Assembly: GCF_001885075.1 (NCBI RefSeq)
Contig: NZ_MODU01000004.1
Coordinates: 2,666,001-2,730,000 of the forward strand
DNA length: 64,000 nucleotides
Origin: Alteromonas sp. V450
GTDB lineage: Bacteria > Pseudomonadota > Gammaproteobacteria > Enterobacterales > Alteromonadaceae
Direction of reading: 5' to 3'
The notes below the pieces were generated by a model, which saw only the letters and a program-made list of their open reading frames with translations, had not been told where the DNA came from and did no database searches. A program made the translations under genes and the position numbers. Below, one piece after another: positions 18,967 to 28,521 of this stretch (position 1 is the first letter of the stretch; each line of letters begins with the position of its first letter).

Positions 18967-19806
18967 ATGCAATTAGTTGCTGTTGATTACCAAGCGGAAA
19001 ACGCACAAGAAGAATTCGTGAAGTCACTTCGCGAGACAGGGTTCGGTGTTTTAAAAAATCACCCTATCCAACAGTCATTAGTTCAGGGTATTTACGACAA
19101 TTGGCAGGGCTTCTTCGACAGTGAAGAGAAGAACGATTACCTGTACAACAAAGGTAAACAAGACGGATTTTTCCCTCAGAGTGTATCTGAGATAGCCAAA
19201 GGCTTTACGAAAAAAGATATTAAAGAGTATTACCACTTCTATCCGTGGGGCCAGTGCCCAGAAGCACTACACCCGCAGATTTCTCAGTACTATGAGGAAG
19301 CAAATACATTAGCGAAAGAGCTATTGGGTTGGATAGAAAAACATTCTCCGACAGAGGTGAGTGATAAGTACAGTCAACCGCTAGGCAATATGATCAAAGA
19401 TTCTGATCAAACCTTGCTGCGCATACTGCACTACCCTCCACTAAAAGGTGATGAAGAAGTAGACGCAATTCGCGCAGCGGCTCACGAAGATATTAATTTA
19501 ATTACTATCTTACCGGCAGCCAACGAGCCTGGATTGCAAGTACAAGCTAAAGACGGTAGTTGGATTGACGTTCCTTGTGATTTCGGGAACTTGATTGTGA
19601 ATATTGGCGATATGCTTCAAGAAGCATCAGGCGGATATTTCCCATCAACTACACATAGGGTTGTTAACCCAGATGGCACTGACATGACGAAATCTCGTAT
19701 TTCATTGCCACTATTTTTACACCCTAGACCAGATGTTGTTCTTTCAGAACGTCATACCGCGGGCTCATACCTGCAAGAACGCCTTCGTGAGCTGGGCGTT
19801 ATATAA
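18967..19806 (+). CDS. 2-oxoglutarate/Fe(II) oxygenase, isopenicillin-N-synthase-like
   Basis: A 279-residue cytoplasmic non-haem iron oxygenase. It has an N-terminal DIOX_N-like region (GFGVLKNHPI), then the facial triad His173-x-Asp175 (AAHEDINLITILP) and His230 (STTHRVVNP), with Arg244 (SRISLPLFLHPRP) for 2-oxoglutarate. All key residues are present, so it should be active. The substrate is unknown. The neighbourhood (udk-nupC and shared operator motif) would fit a nucleoside or base, but plant/fungal IPNS-like enzymes act on many substrates. It is monocistronic with its own terminator. Confidence 0.88.
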   Translation: MQLVAVDYQAENAQEEFVKSLRETGFGVLKNHPIQQSLVQGIYDNWQGFFDSEEKNDYLYNKGKQDGFFPQSVSEIAKGFTKKDIKEYYHFYPWGQCPEALHPQISQYYEEANTLAKELLGWIEKHSPTEVSDKYSQPLGNMIKDSDQTLLRILHYPPLKGDEEVDAIRAAAHEDINLITILPAANEPGLQVQAKDGSWIDVPCDFGNLIVNIGDMLQEASGGYFPSTTHRVVNPDGTDMTKSRISLPLFLHPRPDVVLSERHTAGSYLQERLRELGVI

Positions 19807-19833
19807 GTTAAGTTCCTTTTGTAGTGTTATTTT

Positions 19834-19860
19834 GCCGCAGCTTGTCTGCGGCTTTTTTTT
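19834..19860 (+). terminator. terminator of the oxygenase gene
   Basis: GCCGCAG-cttgt-CTGCGGC followed by eight T, 28 nt after the stop. Confidence 0.92.
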
Positions 19861-19876
19861 GTCCTTTCATGCTATA

Positions 19877-21064
19877 TCAACGTGGGCCGGTATTACTTGG
19901 CAAGCTCGAGAGTTTAGCCGTATAACGCAGCCGATCCTGTTCGTTGTCACTGTGGCGAGCCGCTTTCTTTATGTAGCTTTGTGCCATGATCATGTCTTTT
20001 TGCAGGAGGTAAGCTCTTGCCAACGCAAACAAAATTTCGTGATTTTTATCATCTAATTTCAAGCCAGCCTTAAAGTGCTCAACTGCGAACTCGATATCGC
20101 CTTGCTCAAGCGCTTGTTCACCCAATATATAATGATAAAAGGGATTATCGAGGCGTTTTCTCTTAACCATCTCACTTATTCGAGCGGCCTCTTCTGTTTT
20201 GCCTTGATAGCGATAGAGTATTGATAAATTCTCCCATGCAGTTAAGTTATCGTCATCCACCGACAACGTATATTTATAAACATTTTCAGCTTGTTCATAG
20301 GCGCCTACCATCCTATATAGCACACCTAAATTGGCCCAACTTTGCTGCAACTCAGGCGCAATTTTTGCTGCTGCTCGAAAATAGCTGTACGCTTTTGTGT
20401 AGCTGTTGGCTAATATCGCGTCTGCACCTTTGTTGTTGTAAAACATAGCGATAACTTTTTCTTTCGATACTGCCACTCTCGGAAACAGATTTCGAAGTGC
20501 TTGTGGGTCGAAGTCTACGTCAGCCCACTTTTCTCCAATTACGCTGCTTTTATAGTCACTTGGCAGAGATACGCGCAAATTTATGTGGCCATTCAATAGG
20601 CTGTAGCCTTCGCGCCTCGTCCAATACTCTGGAATATCAACTTCGAAAAATTTGGCATGTAACCCAGCATGTTCCGCCAATGCATAGGTCATGATAGACA
20701 ATGACAAACAATTTGCAGCACGGTTATTGAACGTTACGTTTGCTGTTGTATTCGCGCTATTACGATAACGCATCCCTTTATCTGAATGTTCAAAAATAGT
20801 TTTTACAAACTTTTTGATGTCTTTTTTAAAGGCGCCCTTTTGATTAACAGCGTGCTCTGCAAATAACAGAGCGTCTTCTTCTAAATGAAAGATTTCTTCT
20901 GACGACTCAACAGCAAATGCATGGTGTAAAGGAAATAGCGTATCATCAAGCAGCTTGATTTCTTCACTTGTGTTTGTGTTTGGAATGCTTTTGCACCCCG
21001 TGACAGTACCGCTTAATAAAGCCAAAAAAACAAAACCAAACATCCACACTCGGCGAGTATTCAT
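19877..21064 (-). CDS. lipoprotein with transglutaminase-like and TPR domains
   Basis: A 395-residue protein. The N-terminus is a lipoprotein signal (MNTRRVWMFGFVFLALLSG, then TVTGC lipobox, Cys24). Residues about 95-190 contain NRAANCLSLSIMTYALAEHAGL, similar to the cysteine segment of transglutaminase-like cysteine proteinases. Residues about 215-390 contain several tetratricopeptide repeats (AYSYFRAAAKIAPELQQSW, AENVYKYTLSVDDDNLTAW, AVEHFKAGLKLDDKNHEI). It probably acts at the periplasmic face in protein assembly; the function is not established. Convergent with the oxygenase gene. Confidence 0.8.
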   Translation of the reverse strand: MNTRRVWMFGFVFLALLSGTVTGCKSIPNTNTSEEIKLLDDTLFPLHHAFAVESSEEIFHLEEDALLFAEHAVNQKGAFKKDIKKFVKTIFEHSDKGMRYRNSANTTANVTFNNRAANCLSLSIMTYALAEHAGLHAKFFEVDIPEYWTRREGYSLLNGHINLRVSLPSDYKSSVIGEKWADVDFDPQALRNLFPRVAVSKEKVIAMFYNNKGADAILANSYTKAYSYFRAAAKIAPELQQSWANLGVLYRMVGAYEQAENVYKYTLSVDDDNLTAWENLSILYRYQGKTEEAARISEMVKRKRLDNPFYHYILGEQALEQGDIEFAVEHFKAGLKLDDKNHEILFALARAYLLQKDMIMAQSYIKKAARHSDNEQDRLRYTAKLSSLPSNTGPR

Positions 21065-21403
21065 AAGTTACTATCCTTTACGCCCCCGACCTTTTTATTA
21101 TAGCACCCGCCCCTAACTTTACATTCCATTTACATCAGCACGTGCGTGGTAGTCGCAACAAGAGCTTATAACAGTGCATATCGTATGGACGATACTTATC
21201 GCTTTCATTGCGCTCCTCAGAGACATTGATCTGTTTTTTGCGTCGTTAAAGAAACTTAATCATCATATTTTTTATTAATGGCGTATCAGACCTGAACTCG
21301 ACGAATTTCGAAGTGCATCTTACAGCGTAGAAAAAGGTGCGAAAGGTGTTGAATGACATAAACCCTTAAATTTTTGTTTAATAACCAATCGGATGGATTA
21401 AGA
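21065..21403. other. intergenic region, no feature recognised
   Basis: Between the divergent TPR lipoprotein and fasciclin genes. AT-rich, presumably both promoters; no repeat, small gene or RNA was recognised. Confidence 0.5.
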
Positions 21404-21910
21404 ATGAAAAAACTTATTAGTTTATTTCTGTTTGTTTTCGTTTCAACCGCTGCCTTGGCTGGACATCACAAAATGTCTGAACATAAAGACATTGTTGACA
21501 CAGCAGCAAGAAATGAAATGTTCTCCACACTCGTTGCAGCAGTTAAAGCAGGTGATTTAGTTTCAACGTTAAAGGGTGATGGCCCATTTACCGTGTTTGC
21601 CCCCACCAACGATGCGTTTGCTGCATTACCAGACGGCACTCTGGAAATGCTTCTTAAGCCAGAAAACAAAGCAACGCTCGTAAAAATTCTTACCTATCAT
21701 GTTGTTGCGGGCAAGGTTACATCGAAAGAAGTCACCGGTCTAAAAAGTGCGTCTACCGTTGAAGGTAGTGACGTCGCGATATCCGTAATGGGCGGCAACG
21801 TCAAAATAAACAATGCCACAGTCATCAAGGCAGACGTGATGACAAGTAATGGCGTAATTCACGTTATTGACACAGTGCTTCTGCCAAGCGAAGTCCAAAA
21901 GGCACTCTAA
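21404..21910 (+). CDS. secreted fasciclin (FAS1) domain protein
   Basis: A 168-residue exported protein with signal peptide (MKKLISLFLFVFVSTAALA) and a single FAS1 domain containing the H1 box PFTVFAPTNDAFAALP and the H2 region NGVIHVIDTVLLP. FAS1 proteins are usually adhesion or extracellular proteins. The start is set at the MKKLIS methionine; ten more in-frame codons upstream lack signal-peptide character. Confidence 0.92.
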   Translation: MKKLISLFLFVFVSTAALAGHHKMSEHKDIVDTAARNEMFSTLVAAVKAGDLVSTLKGDGPFTVFAPTNDAFAALPDGTLEMLLKPENKATLVKILTYHVVAGKVTSKEVTGLKSASTVEGSDVAISVMGGNVKINNATVIKADVMTSNGVIHVIDTVLLPSEVQKAL

Positions 21911-22077
21911 CTCGAAGTAGGTTCCAAAAGATGTGTTGGGCGGTATTGAAACGCTCAACACTCTTTCGTGCTATAACCGATCCATTTACTCCCCATCTGA
22001 GTACAAAATTGCAATTCACGGTTGCGATGCCCTGTTCAAAAGATGCATACAGGCATCTTTTTAGAAAGGTCGCTTAT

Positions 22078-22497
22078 ATGTTTTCTACTTACTTCTACAG
22101 CATTGCAGGTCTTCTTGCGATAAGCCTGATGGTATTTGTACAAAACATCGTTGCTGCAATTGCACACCGAAAACAAAGCCGGTACATACCAGGAAAAGTG
22201 AGTGAAGAATTAAGTCACGACAGTTTTGTATTTAGAAGTCATCGTACTTTTCACAACTCGCTCGAAAACGTTCATCAATTCACGCTACCTGCTATCTTGT
22301 GCATTTTTCTTGGTGCTTCAACGACTTTGCTCGCAATACTTGTCTGGTGTTATTTCTTCGCAAGGCTCGCGCACATGGCGCTTTATTACCTGTTGGCAAC
22401 AGAGAAAAATCCCAGTCCTCGGAGTTATTTCTATATAGTGGGCGTGTTGTCAACGTTTGGCGTATTCATCCTAGCCATTACACGTTTATTTATCTAG
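22078..22497 (+). CDS. MAPEG family membrane protein
   Basis: A small inner-membrane protein of 139 residues with four predicted hydrophobic helices and the MAPEG-like pattern RTFHNSLENVHQFTLPAIL, then ARLAHMALYYLL. Family members include glutathione transferase-like enzymes, but most bacterial ones are uncharacterised. I start at the ATG with AAAGG upstream. The open frame extends to 21931, but the extra 49 residues are not hydrophobic in a family-like way. Confidence 0.82.
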   Translation: MFSTYFYSIAGLLAISLMVFVQNIVAAIAHRKQSRYIPGKVSEELSHDSFVFRSHRTFHNSLENVHQFTLPAILCIFLGASTTLLAILVWCYFFARLAHMALYYLLATEKNPSPRSYFYIVGVLSTFGVFILAITRLFI

Positions 22498-22606
22498 CGA
22501 CACATCCCTGCTCACGCATTAAATGTCGTTACTCGGATGAACAAAACTAGACCTTTGAATAATGCACATTTAAACAATAGGGCGTTACCCTTATTTACGG
22601 TATTTC

Positions 22607-23587
22607 ATGATGGATAAATGGGCTGTGTATATAGACGATGTCGGTCAACGGACACTTGCTGATTGCAGTGTGTTAATTGTCGACGACCAGGCAAGCAGCA
22701 GACTCGTGCTTGAAACGCTGCTAGAAGACACCGTAACGTGCATAGCTGTTAGTTCTGGGCAGCATGCGATAGACTACTGTGAGTCACATGTGCCGGACCT
22801 GATTTTAATGGATGTTTCCATGCCTGATTTAGACGGTCATGAAACAACGAAAATTCTCAGGTCAAAGCCAGCGCTTGCCAACATACCGGTAATGTTTGTT
22901 ACATCATCTTCAAGCGATGACGAGCAGACAAAATGTTGGGAATCAGGCTGCGTTGATTTTGTCATTAAGCCAGTCAATGCTTGTACCCTAAGAAATCGTG
23001 TTAAGTCTCACCTACAGCATAAGCTCCGCAACGATTTATTAGAACAACTCATCTATATCGATAAACTGACAGGTGCTTACAATCGCCATTATTTGGACGA
23101 TTACTTGCCAAGGCTAGTGAAAGAAGGAGCAAGAAATATTTCACCTCTGTCGTTGGTCATTTTTGACGTTGACCATTTCAAGTTGTACAACGACATGTAT
23201 GGCCATCTTGACGGAGATAGCTGTCTTTGGAAAGTCAGTAAAACGATTAATGAAGCGCTCATGCGCCCAATGGATAAGCTTGTACGTATTGGTGGCGAGG
23301 AATTCTTAGCTATACTTCCAAATACCGATTTGCAAGGCGCAATTTCGGTCACTGAACGCTTATTAAAACTGGTGTACGATCTCAACATCGCTCACGCTTC
23401 TTCAGAATTCTCTCGTGTTACTGTTAGTGCGGGCATTGCAGTTAAAGAAGCTAACGATAATAAAACGATAGATTTTGTCATGCTTGAGGCTGACAAGAAC
23501 CTTTACTCAGCGAAGACTTCCGGCCGTAATACGTTTTACGCCCCCCCACGCGCAAACAAGTCATCAGTTAAAAGCTACTCTGCCTAA
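22607..23587 (+). CDS. response regulator with GGDEF diguanylate cyclase domain
   Basis: A 326-residue WspR/PleD-like signalling protein that makes cyclic di-GMP on phosphorylation. Receiver domain: acidic pair in VLIVDDQ, phospho-acceptor Asp69 (PDLILMDVSMPD), Lys in FVIKPVN. GGDEF domain (about 155-320): RIGGEEFLAI at 229, with the inhibitory I-site RPMD at 220-223, five residues before it. It is therefore likely an active, product-inhibited cyclase. No cognate histidine kinase is adjacent. Convergent with the exonuclease gene. Confidence 0.95.
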   Translation: MMDKWAVYIDDVGQRTLADCSVLIVDDQASSRLVLETLLEDTVTCIAVSSGQHAIDYCESHVPDLILMDVSMPDLDGHETTKILRSKPALANIPVMFVTSSSSDDEQTKCWESGCVDFVIKPVNACTLRNRVKSHLQHKLRNDLLEQLIYIDKLTGAYNRHYLDDYLPRLVKEGARNISPLSLVIFDVDHFKLYNDMYGHLDGDSCLWKVSKTINEALMRPMDKLVRIGGEEFLAILPNTDLQGAISVTERLLKLVYDLNIAHASSEFSRVTVSAGIAVKEANDNKTIDFVMLEADKNLYSAKTSGRNTFYAPPRANKSSVKSYSA

Positions 23588-23625
23588 GTCTATGTTTGAA
23601 CGCGTGAATGACTTTTTTCACATTA

Positions 23626-24312
23626 TCAACATTCCCCTATTCTCATTACGCCCAACGCTCCAGTGTGACTAAGTTCCTTTACATTATATGGTTTCTCAAG
23701 TCCGAGCTGCTGCAACTGAGCGAAATATAATTCTAATGTTGCCAGCGCATCGTCTAGTGCGTTGTGTTCTGGAAAGTTTGGTAACCCCAATCTTTGTCGA
23801 CAAACCGACAACGTTGCGCTTTGCAAAGGGAGTACTTGATGCTGCTTTCTCAAGTGATAAAGCGCCAGCGTTAAGGTATCTACAAAGAGTACTCGTACTT
23901 GAGGCAATTTATGTTTTACAAAAGCATTGTGCAAAGCGGCTAGATCCAGACGCGCATTGTGAAATACCACGATAGAATCATTTAACCGCGGCAACATCCG
24001 TAAAAGGGCGTCGGACAATACACAACCTTCTGCTAGTATGCTCTCGGTAAGTCCATGGATAACTGGACTCTGCCCTAAATCTGCGCTTGAGTTAATTACG
24101 TCATAACGGCAAGAAGCAAGGTCGATAACGCCATTCACACCACTGACATAACCCATTGACGTAATTTCAGTGCACCGTTTATCCAATGATGTAAGCTCTA
24201 AATCTAACGCTGTATAGTTTATGGGTTGCCGTCCTAATACGCCTAACTTTTCGTAAAAAAGCTTTCTATCAATAATAGGCGTAAGCACATAATTAAGTAC
24301 TTTATTGAACAT
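23626..24312 (-). CDS. DnaQ-like 3'-5' exonuclease (DEDDh)
   Basis: A 228-residue exonuclease-fold protein: motif I ALDLELTSLD (Asp-x-Glu), motif II FHNARLDLAAL, motif III HNALDDALATLEL. It is too short and lone to be the replicative epsilon subunit. It is 41 nt downstream of the cNMP/CBS/DUF294 gene in the same direction, an association I recall from acetate-symporter loci in related marine gammaproteobacteria. The role there is unknown. Confidence 0.88.
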   Translation of the reverse strand: MFNKVLNYVLTPIIDRKLFYEKLGVLGRQPINYTALDLELTSLDKRCTEITSMGYVSGVNGVIDLASCRYDVINSSADLGQSPVIHGLTESILAEGCVLSDALLRMLPRLNDSIVVFHNARLDLAALHNAFVKHKLPQVRVLFVDTLTLALYHLRKQHQVLPLQSATLSVCRQRLGLPNFPEHNALDDALATLELYFAQLQQLGLEKPYNVKELSHTGALGVMRIGEC

Positions 24313-24353
24313 GATGATTATGCCACTAACTTCGCTCTTATTGACGACATCCC

Positions 24354-26183
24354 TTAAGCTATTCCACCCGCAAACTTCATCACCATTGCTTGATTAGTAC
24401 GTTCAATAGCTTTAAACGCGGCTTTAAGCTGATGCTTTTCTATGGAAGACAGCATGCTTATAGGTACCTTGTTATCGGTTACACTATTTGAGAGCTGGTG
24501 ACGCCATCTCAACCGATTCAAAAAAAGCCAAATATCTTTTAAGTTTGTTGCATCTTTACTGGATAATAGTGACGATGAAGACAGGGCTGATAGACGCGCT
24601 AGCGTACCGGGTACGCCTACACCGTCGGCAAGCGCATAAATCCTAACGATATTATTGATTATCGCGACCGCTCTTTTTTTCAGATCAATCGTATCTTTTT
24701 GCTTTTCGCCTTTCTCGTAAATGAATTTTTGAAACATTGAAAGCGGCACTGACACCTCGTTGCTGTGCCGTGCAAGCGCAGCCAAAAACATCTTTTGCCT
24801 TAATAAAGGTGCCCTGCGCTTTTGGAGTACCTTAAATAAGCTGGTATCACCGGCGGCACAACGAACATCGAGAAAGATATTAAAGTGCATGATTGCATCT
24901 TTAGTCGGCGCGTCCACCCACTCTTTCGCCTCTTTAACTGCCCTCTCTAGTGATAGCGTCAGTGCAGGATTACTTGCCATAATATTGCCATCGCATAATT
25001 TAATCCCGCACTTGGCGAGCCCCCTACAAACATAATTCGCCATCGCTGAAAAATAGCTGGCTTGGGCATTGTCCGGTTCGCGTTCAAGCAATAGTCCGTT
25101 ATCTTGATCCGAACCCATCGTTTGATCTTCTCTTGCTTGAGAGCCATACACTAACCATGCAAACATCATGGGCGCTTTACCATGTTCTTCCTGAAAAAAA
25201 CTGATCAGTTTTCGCGTCATAATGTCTGTCGCCTGAGACAATATCTTGCCTGCAATGTCATAATCACCTGCCCGCTTAGCGTGCGCCGCAAAATAATGTG
25301 GTAGCTGCCAACTTAACCGTGTTAGCTCATAAAGACTCTCTGCTTTGGAGAGTTCACCAATAATAAATAAGACATTCCCGCGCTGATGACGAATAATGTC
25401 ACTGGCAGTTATCATGCCTAAAGGACGGTTTGACTCTTGGTCGATTACAGGTAAGTGATGAATATTTTTCTCTGTCATTAACGCCATAGCATCAAATAAG
25501 GTGCGATTAACCTGTATCTGAACTGGCTTAGACGTCATCACCGTTTGTATAGCGTATTTTGTATTCATTGCTGTCGCAACAACACGGGAGCGCAAATCTC
25601 TGTCAGTTACTATCCCTGTAAGATTACCGTTTTCTGTGATTAATAAAGAAGATACCTTTTCCTTCGACATCAAAGCTGCGGCTGATGAAATTGACGTGCT
25701 CACTTCCGTGGATACCGGTGCTTTGTCGATAACATCAGTAAGAGCCTTGTATAACCACATTGAGTTAGAATCTGATATCGCATTATTTTGTAATGCGTCA
25801 TGCCTCAACCCAACAAAAAAACGGTTGACCGAAGGCAAAACCAGCAGCTTTTTTACATCATCAGCTCTAAAAATATAAACGAGTCCAGGGCTATCTACTG
25901 CTATCGTAAGCGCTACTGGCTTACTATCAAAAAGCGTAGAGTAACCAAAGTAATCACCTTCGCTCAAATGCCTCGGCGAATTGTCTTTATCGCTCACAGA
26001 AAACTGGCCGCTTTGGATAAGAAACAAACACCTTGAAGCATTGGTAATTTCAGAGACATTCTCAGGCGTTACATATACCAGTAGAGCGTGTTGGATAAGC
26101 CCTTTTCTCTGCTCGGGATTTAAAGTGTCAAATGGCGCTGAAGTAGACAAAAAGTCTTCAACTTGTTTTGCAATCGCCGCCAT
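24354..26183 (-). CDS. cNMP-binding / CBS / DUF294 nucleotidyltransferase-like protein
   Basis: A 609-residue signalling protein. Domains: cyclic-nucleotide-binding fold (about 10-140, LSEGDYFGYSTLF), two CBS domains (about 155-275, VTDRDLRSRVVA and GMITASDIIRHQRG), then a putative nucleotidyltransferase (about 340-430) with VYGSQAREDQTMGSDQDNGLL carrying the GS...DxD signature, and DUF294 C-terminal domain. It is downstream of the actP operon and separated by a terminator, with the exonuclease following. It probably senses nucleotides in connection with acetate metabolism; this is inference. Confidence 0.9.
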   Translation of the reverse strand: MAAIAKQVEDFLSTSAPFDTLNPEQRKGLIQHALLVYVTPENVSEITNASRCLFLIQSGQFSVSDKDNSPRHLSEGDYFGYSTLFDSKPVALTIAVDSPGLVYIFRADDVKKLLVLPSVNRFFVGLRHDALQNNAISDSNSMWLYKALTDVIDKAPVSTEVSTSISSAAALMSKEKVSSLLITENGNLTGIVTDRDLRSRVVATAMNTKYAIQTVMTSKPVQIQVNRTLFDAMALMTEKNIHHLPVIDQESNRPLGMITASDIIRHQRGNVLFIIGELSKAESLYELTRLSWQLPHYFAAHAKRAGDYDIAGKILSQATDIMTRKLISFFQEEHGKAPMMFAWLVYGSQAREDQTMGSDQDNGLLLEREPDNAQASYFSAMANYVCRGLAKCGIKLCDGNIMASNPALTLSLERAVKEAKEWVDAPTKDAIMHFNIFLDVRCAAGDTSLFKVLQKRRAPLLRQKMFLAALARHSNEVSVPLSMFQKFIYEKGEKQKDTIDLKKRAVAIINNIVRIYALADGVGVPGTLARLSALSSSSLLSSKDATNLKDIWLFLNRLRWRHQLSNSVTDNKVPISMLSSIEKHQLKAAFKAIERTNQAMVMKFAGGIA

Positions 26184-26220
26184 ATCTTATCCTTTTGTTT
26201 TCTTATCAATACAAACAAAG

Positions 26221-26255
26221 AAGCCGGTCTGGCTTTTAATACTGCAGACCGGCTT
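26221..26255 (-). terminator. terminator of the DUF4212-actP operon
   Basis: AAGCCGGTCTG pairs with CAGACCGGCTT over 11 bp with a 13-nt loop; the minus-strand tail is CTTTGTTTG. It lies between the symporter stop and the DUF294 gene. Confidence 0.75.
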
Positions 26256-26287
26256 TACACGTTGTAAGTAGTTACTTATTAAAGGGC

Positions 26288-27994
26288 CTAGTGCGCTGAC
26301 GCTTCACCCGCCCCTTTAGGATAACGAATACTTTCTACCAGCTCTTGAATTTCTTCAGGCGCTTCATCTGTTGCTTTAAACACGAGGAAAGCAACAATGA
26401 AGTTCACCATCATACCTAAGGTACCAATACCTTCAGGAGAAATACCAAACCACCAGTTGTCAGGCGTATTGGCCGCTGGGTTTACAAATTTAAAGTAAAT
26501 AATGTAAGCCGCTGTGAACACAATACCTGAAATCATACCAGCAATAGCACCTTTATCGTTCATGCGCTTGCTGAAGATACCCATAATAATTGCTGGGAAG
26601 AAACTCGACGCCGCTAGACCAAAGGCAAATGCCACCACCTGTGCCACGAAGCCTGGCGGATTAATACCGAAGTAGCCCGCTATGACAATAGCCACCCCTG
26701 CAGCAAGTCGCGCATACATGAGCTCGGCTTTATCGGTAATATTTGGCATAAAGTTTCGTTTCAGTAAATCATGGGAAACAGACGTTGAAATAACCAATAG
26801 CAAGCCTGCAGACGTTGACAGCGCGGCTGCCACACCACCCGCTGCAACGAGTGCAATAACCCACGCAGGTAAGTTCGCAATTTCAGGGTTAGCCAGTACC
26901 ATGATATCGCGGTCAACTTTCATTTCGTTGCGCTCGTCACCCGAATAGAACATCTTGCCATCGCCGTTCTTATCTTCATATGAAATAAGGCCTGTTTGCT
27001 CCCAGTTTTTAATCCACGACGGTGCTTCTTCATAGCTGGTTCCCGTCATTTCTGGGCCGTTGATGGTTTCTATCATATTCACACGAGCAAACGCTGCTAA
27101 CGACGGTGCTGTAGTATAAAGAATGGCAATAAACGCTAAGGCATAACCTGCTGATTTACGCGCATCATGAACTTTAGGCACTGTGAAGAAGCGAACGATT
27201 ACGTGGGGAAGACCTGCAGTACCCACCATCAACGCAAAAGTAATAAAGAACACATCGATGGTACTTTTCGTCCCCGAGGTGTATTCGTTAAAGCCCAGTT
27301 CGACGGATAAATTATCGAGTTTTTGCAGCATATGCACCCCCGAACCGTCAGCAAGAGTAGCACCGAAGCCAGTTTGCGGCAGGATGTGCCCTGTTACCAT
27401 CATAGAGATAAATACCGCTGGTACAATGTAAGCGAAAATCATTACACAATACTGCGCAACCTGTGTATAGGTAATACCTTTCATACCGCCAAGTACTGTG
27501 TAGAAGAACACGATAACCATGCCGATCACCACGCCAGACACAATATCAACCTCTAAGAAGCGGCTGAATACCACACCTACGCCACGCATTTGACCTGCAA
27601 CATATGTGAAGCAAACGAAGATTGCACAAAATACCGCAACCGTACGTGCAGTTTGTGAATAGTAACGATCACCAATGAAATCAGGCACCGTAAATTTACC
27701 GAATTTGCGTAAATAGGGAGCTAAGCAGAGCGCAAGCAAAACATAACCGCCGGTCCACCCCATTAGATAAACCGCACCGTCGTACCCCATAAATGAGATA
27801 AGGCCTGCCATTGAGATGAACGAGGCTGCCGACATCCAGTCTGCCGCTGTCGCCATTCCGTTCATAACAGGCGGCACGCCGCCGCCCGCTACGTAAAAGT
27901 CATTAGTCGACCCTGCGCGGGCCCAAATTGCAATTGCAATATACAGCGCAAATGACGCGCCAACGATAATAAATGTTAAAGTTTGAACGTCCAT
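26288..27994 (-). CDS. actP: ActP-like sodium:solute symporter (acetate permease)
   Basis: A 568-residue, approximately 13-helix SSS-family transporter. It starts MDVQTLTFIIVGASFALYIA and has the ActP-like GMATAADWMSAASFISMAGLI and SVSHDLLKR-type segments; a charged loop (about residues 330-365, EDKNGDGKMFYSGDERNE) is longer than in E. coli ActP. It is 3 nt downstream of a DUF4212 gene, the usual VC_2705/ActP partner. With acs and the CrbS/CrbR pair nearby, acetate or another short carboxylate is the likely substrate. Confidence 0.9.
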   Translation of the reverse strand: MDVQTLTFIIVGASFALYIAIAIWARAGSTNDFYVAGGGVPPVMNGMATAADWMSAASFISMAGLISFMGYDGAVYLMGWTGGYVLLALCLAPYLRKFGKFTVPDFIGDRYYSQTARTVAVFCAIFVCFTYVAGQMRGVGVVFSRFLEVDIVSGVVIGMVIVFFYTVLGGMKGITYTQVAQYCVMIFAYIVPAVFISMMVTGHILPQTGFGATLADGSGVHMLQKLDNLSVELGFNEYTSGTKSTIDVFFITFALMVGTAGLPHVIVRFFTVPKVHDARKSAGYALAFIAILYTTAPSLAAFARVNMIETINGPEMTGTSYEEAPSWIKNWEQTGLISYEDKNGDGKMFYSGDERNEMKVDRDIMVLANPEIANLPAWVIALVAAGGVAAALSTSAGLLLVISTSVSHDLLKRNFMPNITDKAELMYARLAAGVAIVIAGYFGINPPGFVAQVVAFAFGLAASSFFPAIIMGIFSKRMNDKGAIAGMISGIVFTAAYIIYFKFVNPAANTPDNWWFGISPEGIGTLGMMVNFIVAFLVFKATDEAPEEIQELVESIRYPKGAGEASAH

Positions 27995-27997
27995 GAT

Positions 27998-28264
27998 TTA
28001 CTCCTCATCTACGCCGTAGCGTTTGTCCATGGCGTTCATCTTCGCCATATAGACAAAGATCAATGCAACAAATACGTAAATCGAGCCCTGTTGTGCAAAC
28101 CAGAAGCCTAATTTAAAGCCAAAAAACTGAATTTCATTTAAGATATCGACAAACAGTATGCCGGCACCAAATGATACGATGAACCAAACGACTAAAAGCT
28201 TAGCGAGGAGTGCAAGGTTTTCACTCCAATAGGCTTTTTTGTCCTCTTCATTTCTAAATGCCAT
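27998..28264 (-). CDS. DUF4212 small membrane subunit of the symporter
   Basis: An 88-residue protein with two transmembrane helices (LLAKLLVVWFIVSFGAGILFV and IYVFVALIFVYMAKMNAMDKR). The family always precedes SSS-type acetate permeases and is thought to be an accessory subunit. Its stop is 3 nt from the symporter start, so the genes are coupled. Confidence 0.92.
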   Translation of the reverse strand: MAFRNEEDKKAYWSENLALLAKLLVVWFIVSFGAGILFVDILNEIQFFGFKLGFWFAQQGSIYVFVALIFVYMAKMNAMDKRYGVDEE

Positions 28265-28436
28265 TGTTTCACCCTCATGTCAGGTTAACTAGTTGTTATG
28301 ATTTTACAATTCCCTAACGCTCGGCTTTGTTAACGTTATTGCTTCAAATATGTCGACTTGAAAAAAGTCTGACGAATCAGCATAAGTCAAGCATTTAGGA
28401 GGTCGCGTATTACTCTAGACCTGCATATTAAAATTC

Positions 28437-28470
28437 AAAATGAGACCATGGTCGTAGGTCGACCAAGGTC
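28437..28470. promoter_or_regulatory. candidate CrbR-type operator, actP/crbS divergent promoter
   Basis: AAAATGAGACCATGGTCGTA followed by GGTCGACCAAGGTC. The segment AAAATGAGAC-nn-TGGTC-n-TA recurs at 39112 and a diverged form at 39246, in front of acs and the porin. Confidence 0.5.
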
Positions 28471-28521
28471 GAAATGGTTATAATAACCACCAACATGTTA
28501 AATATTAGTTAAAGGATAGCT

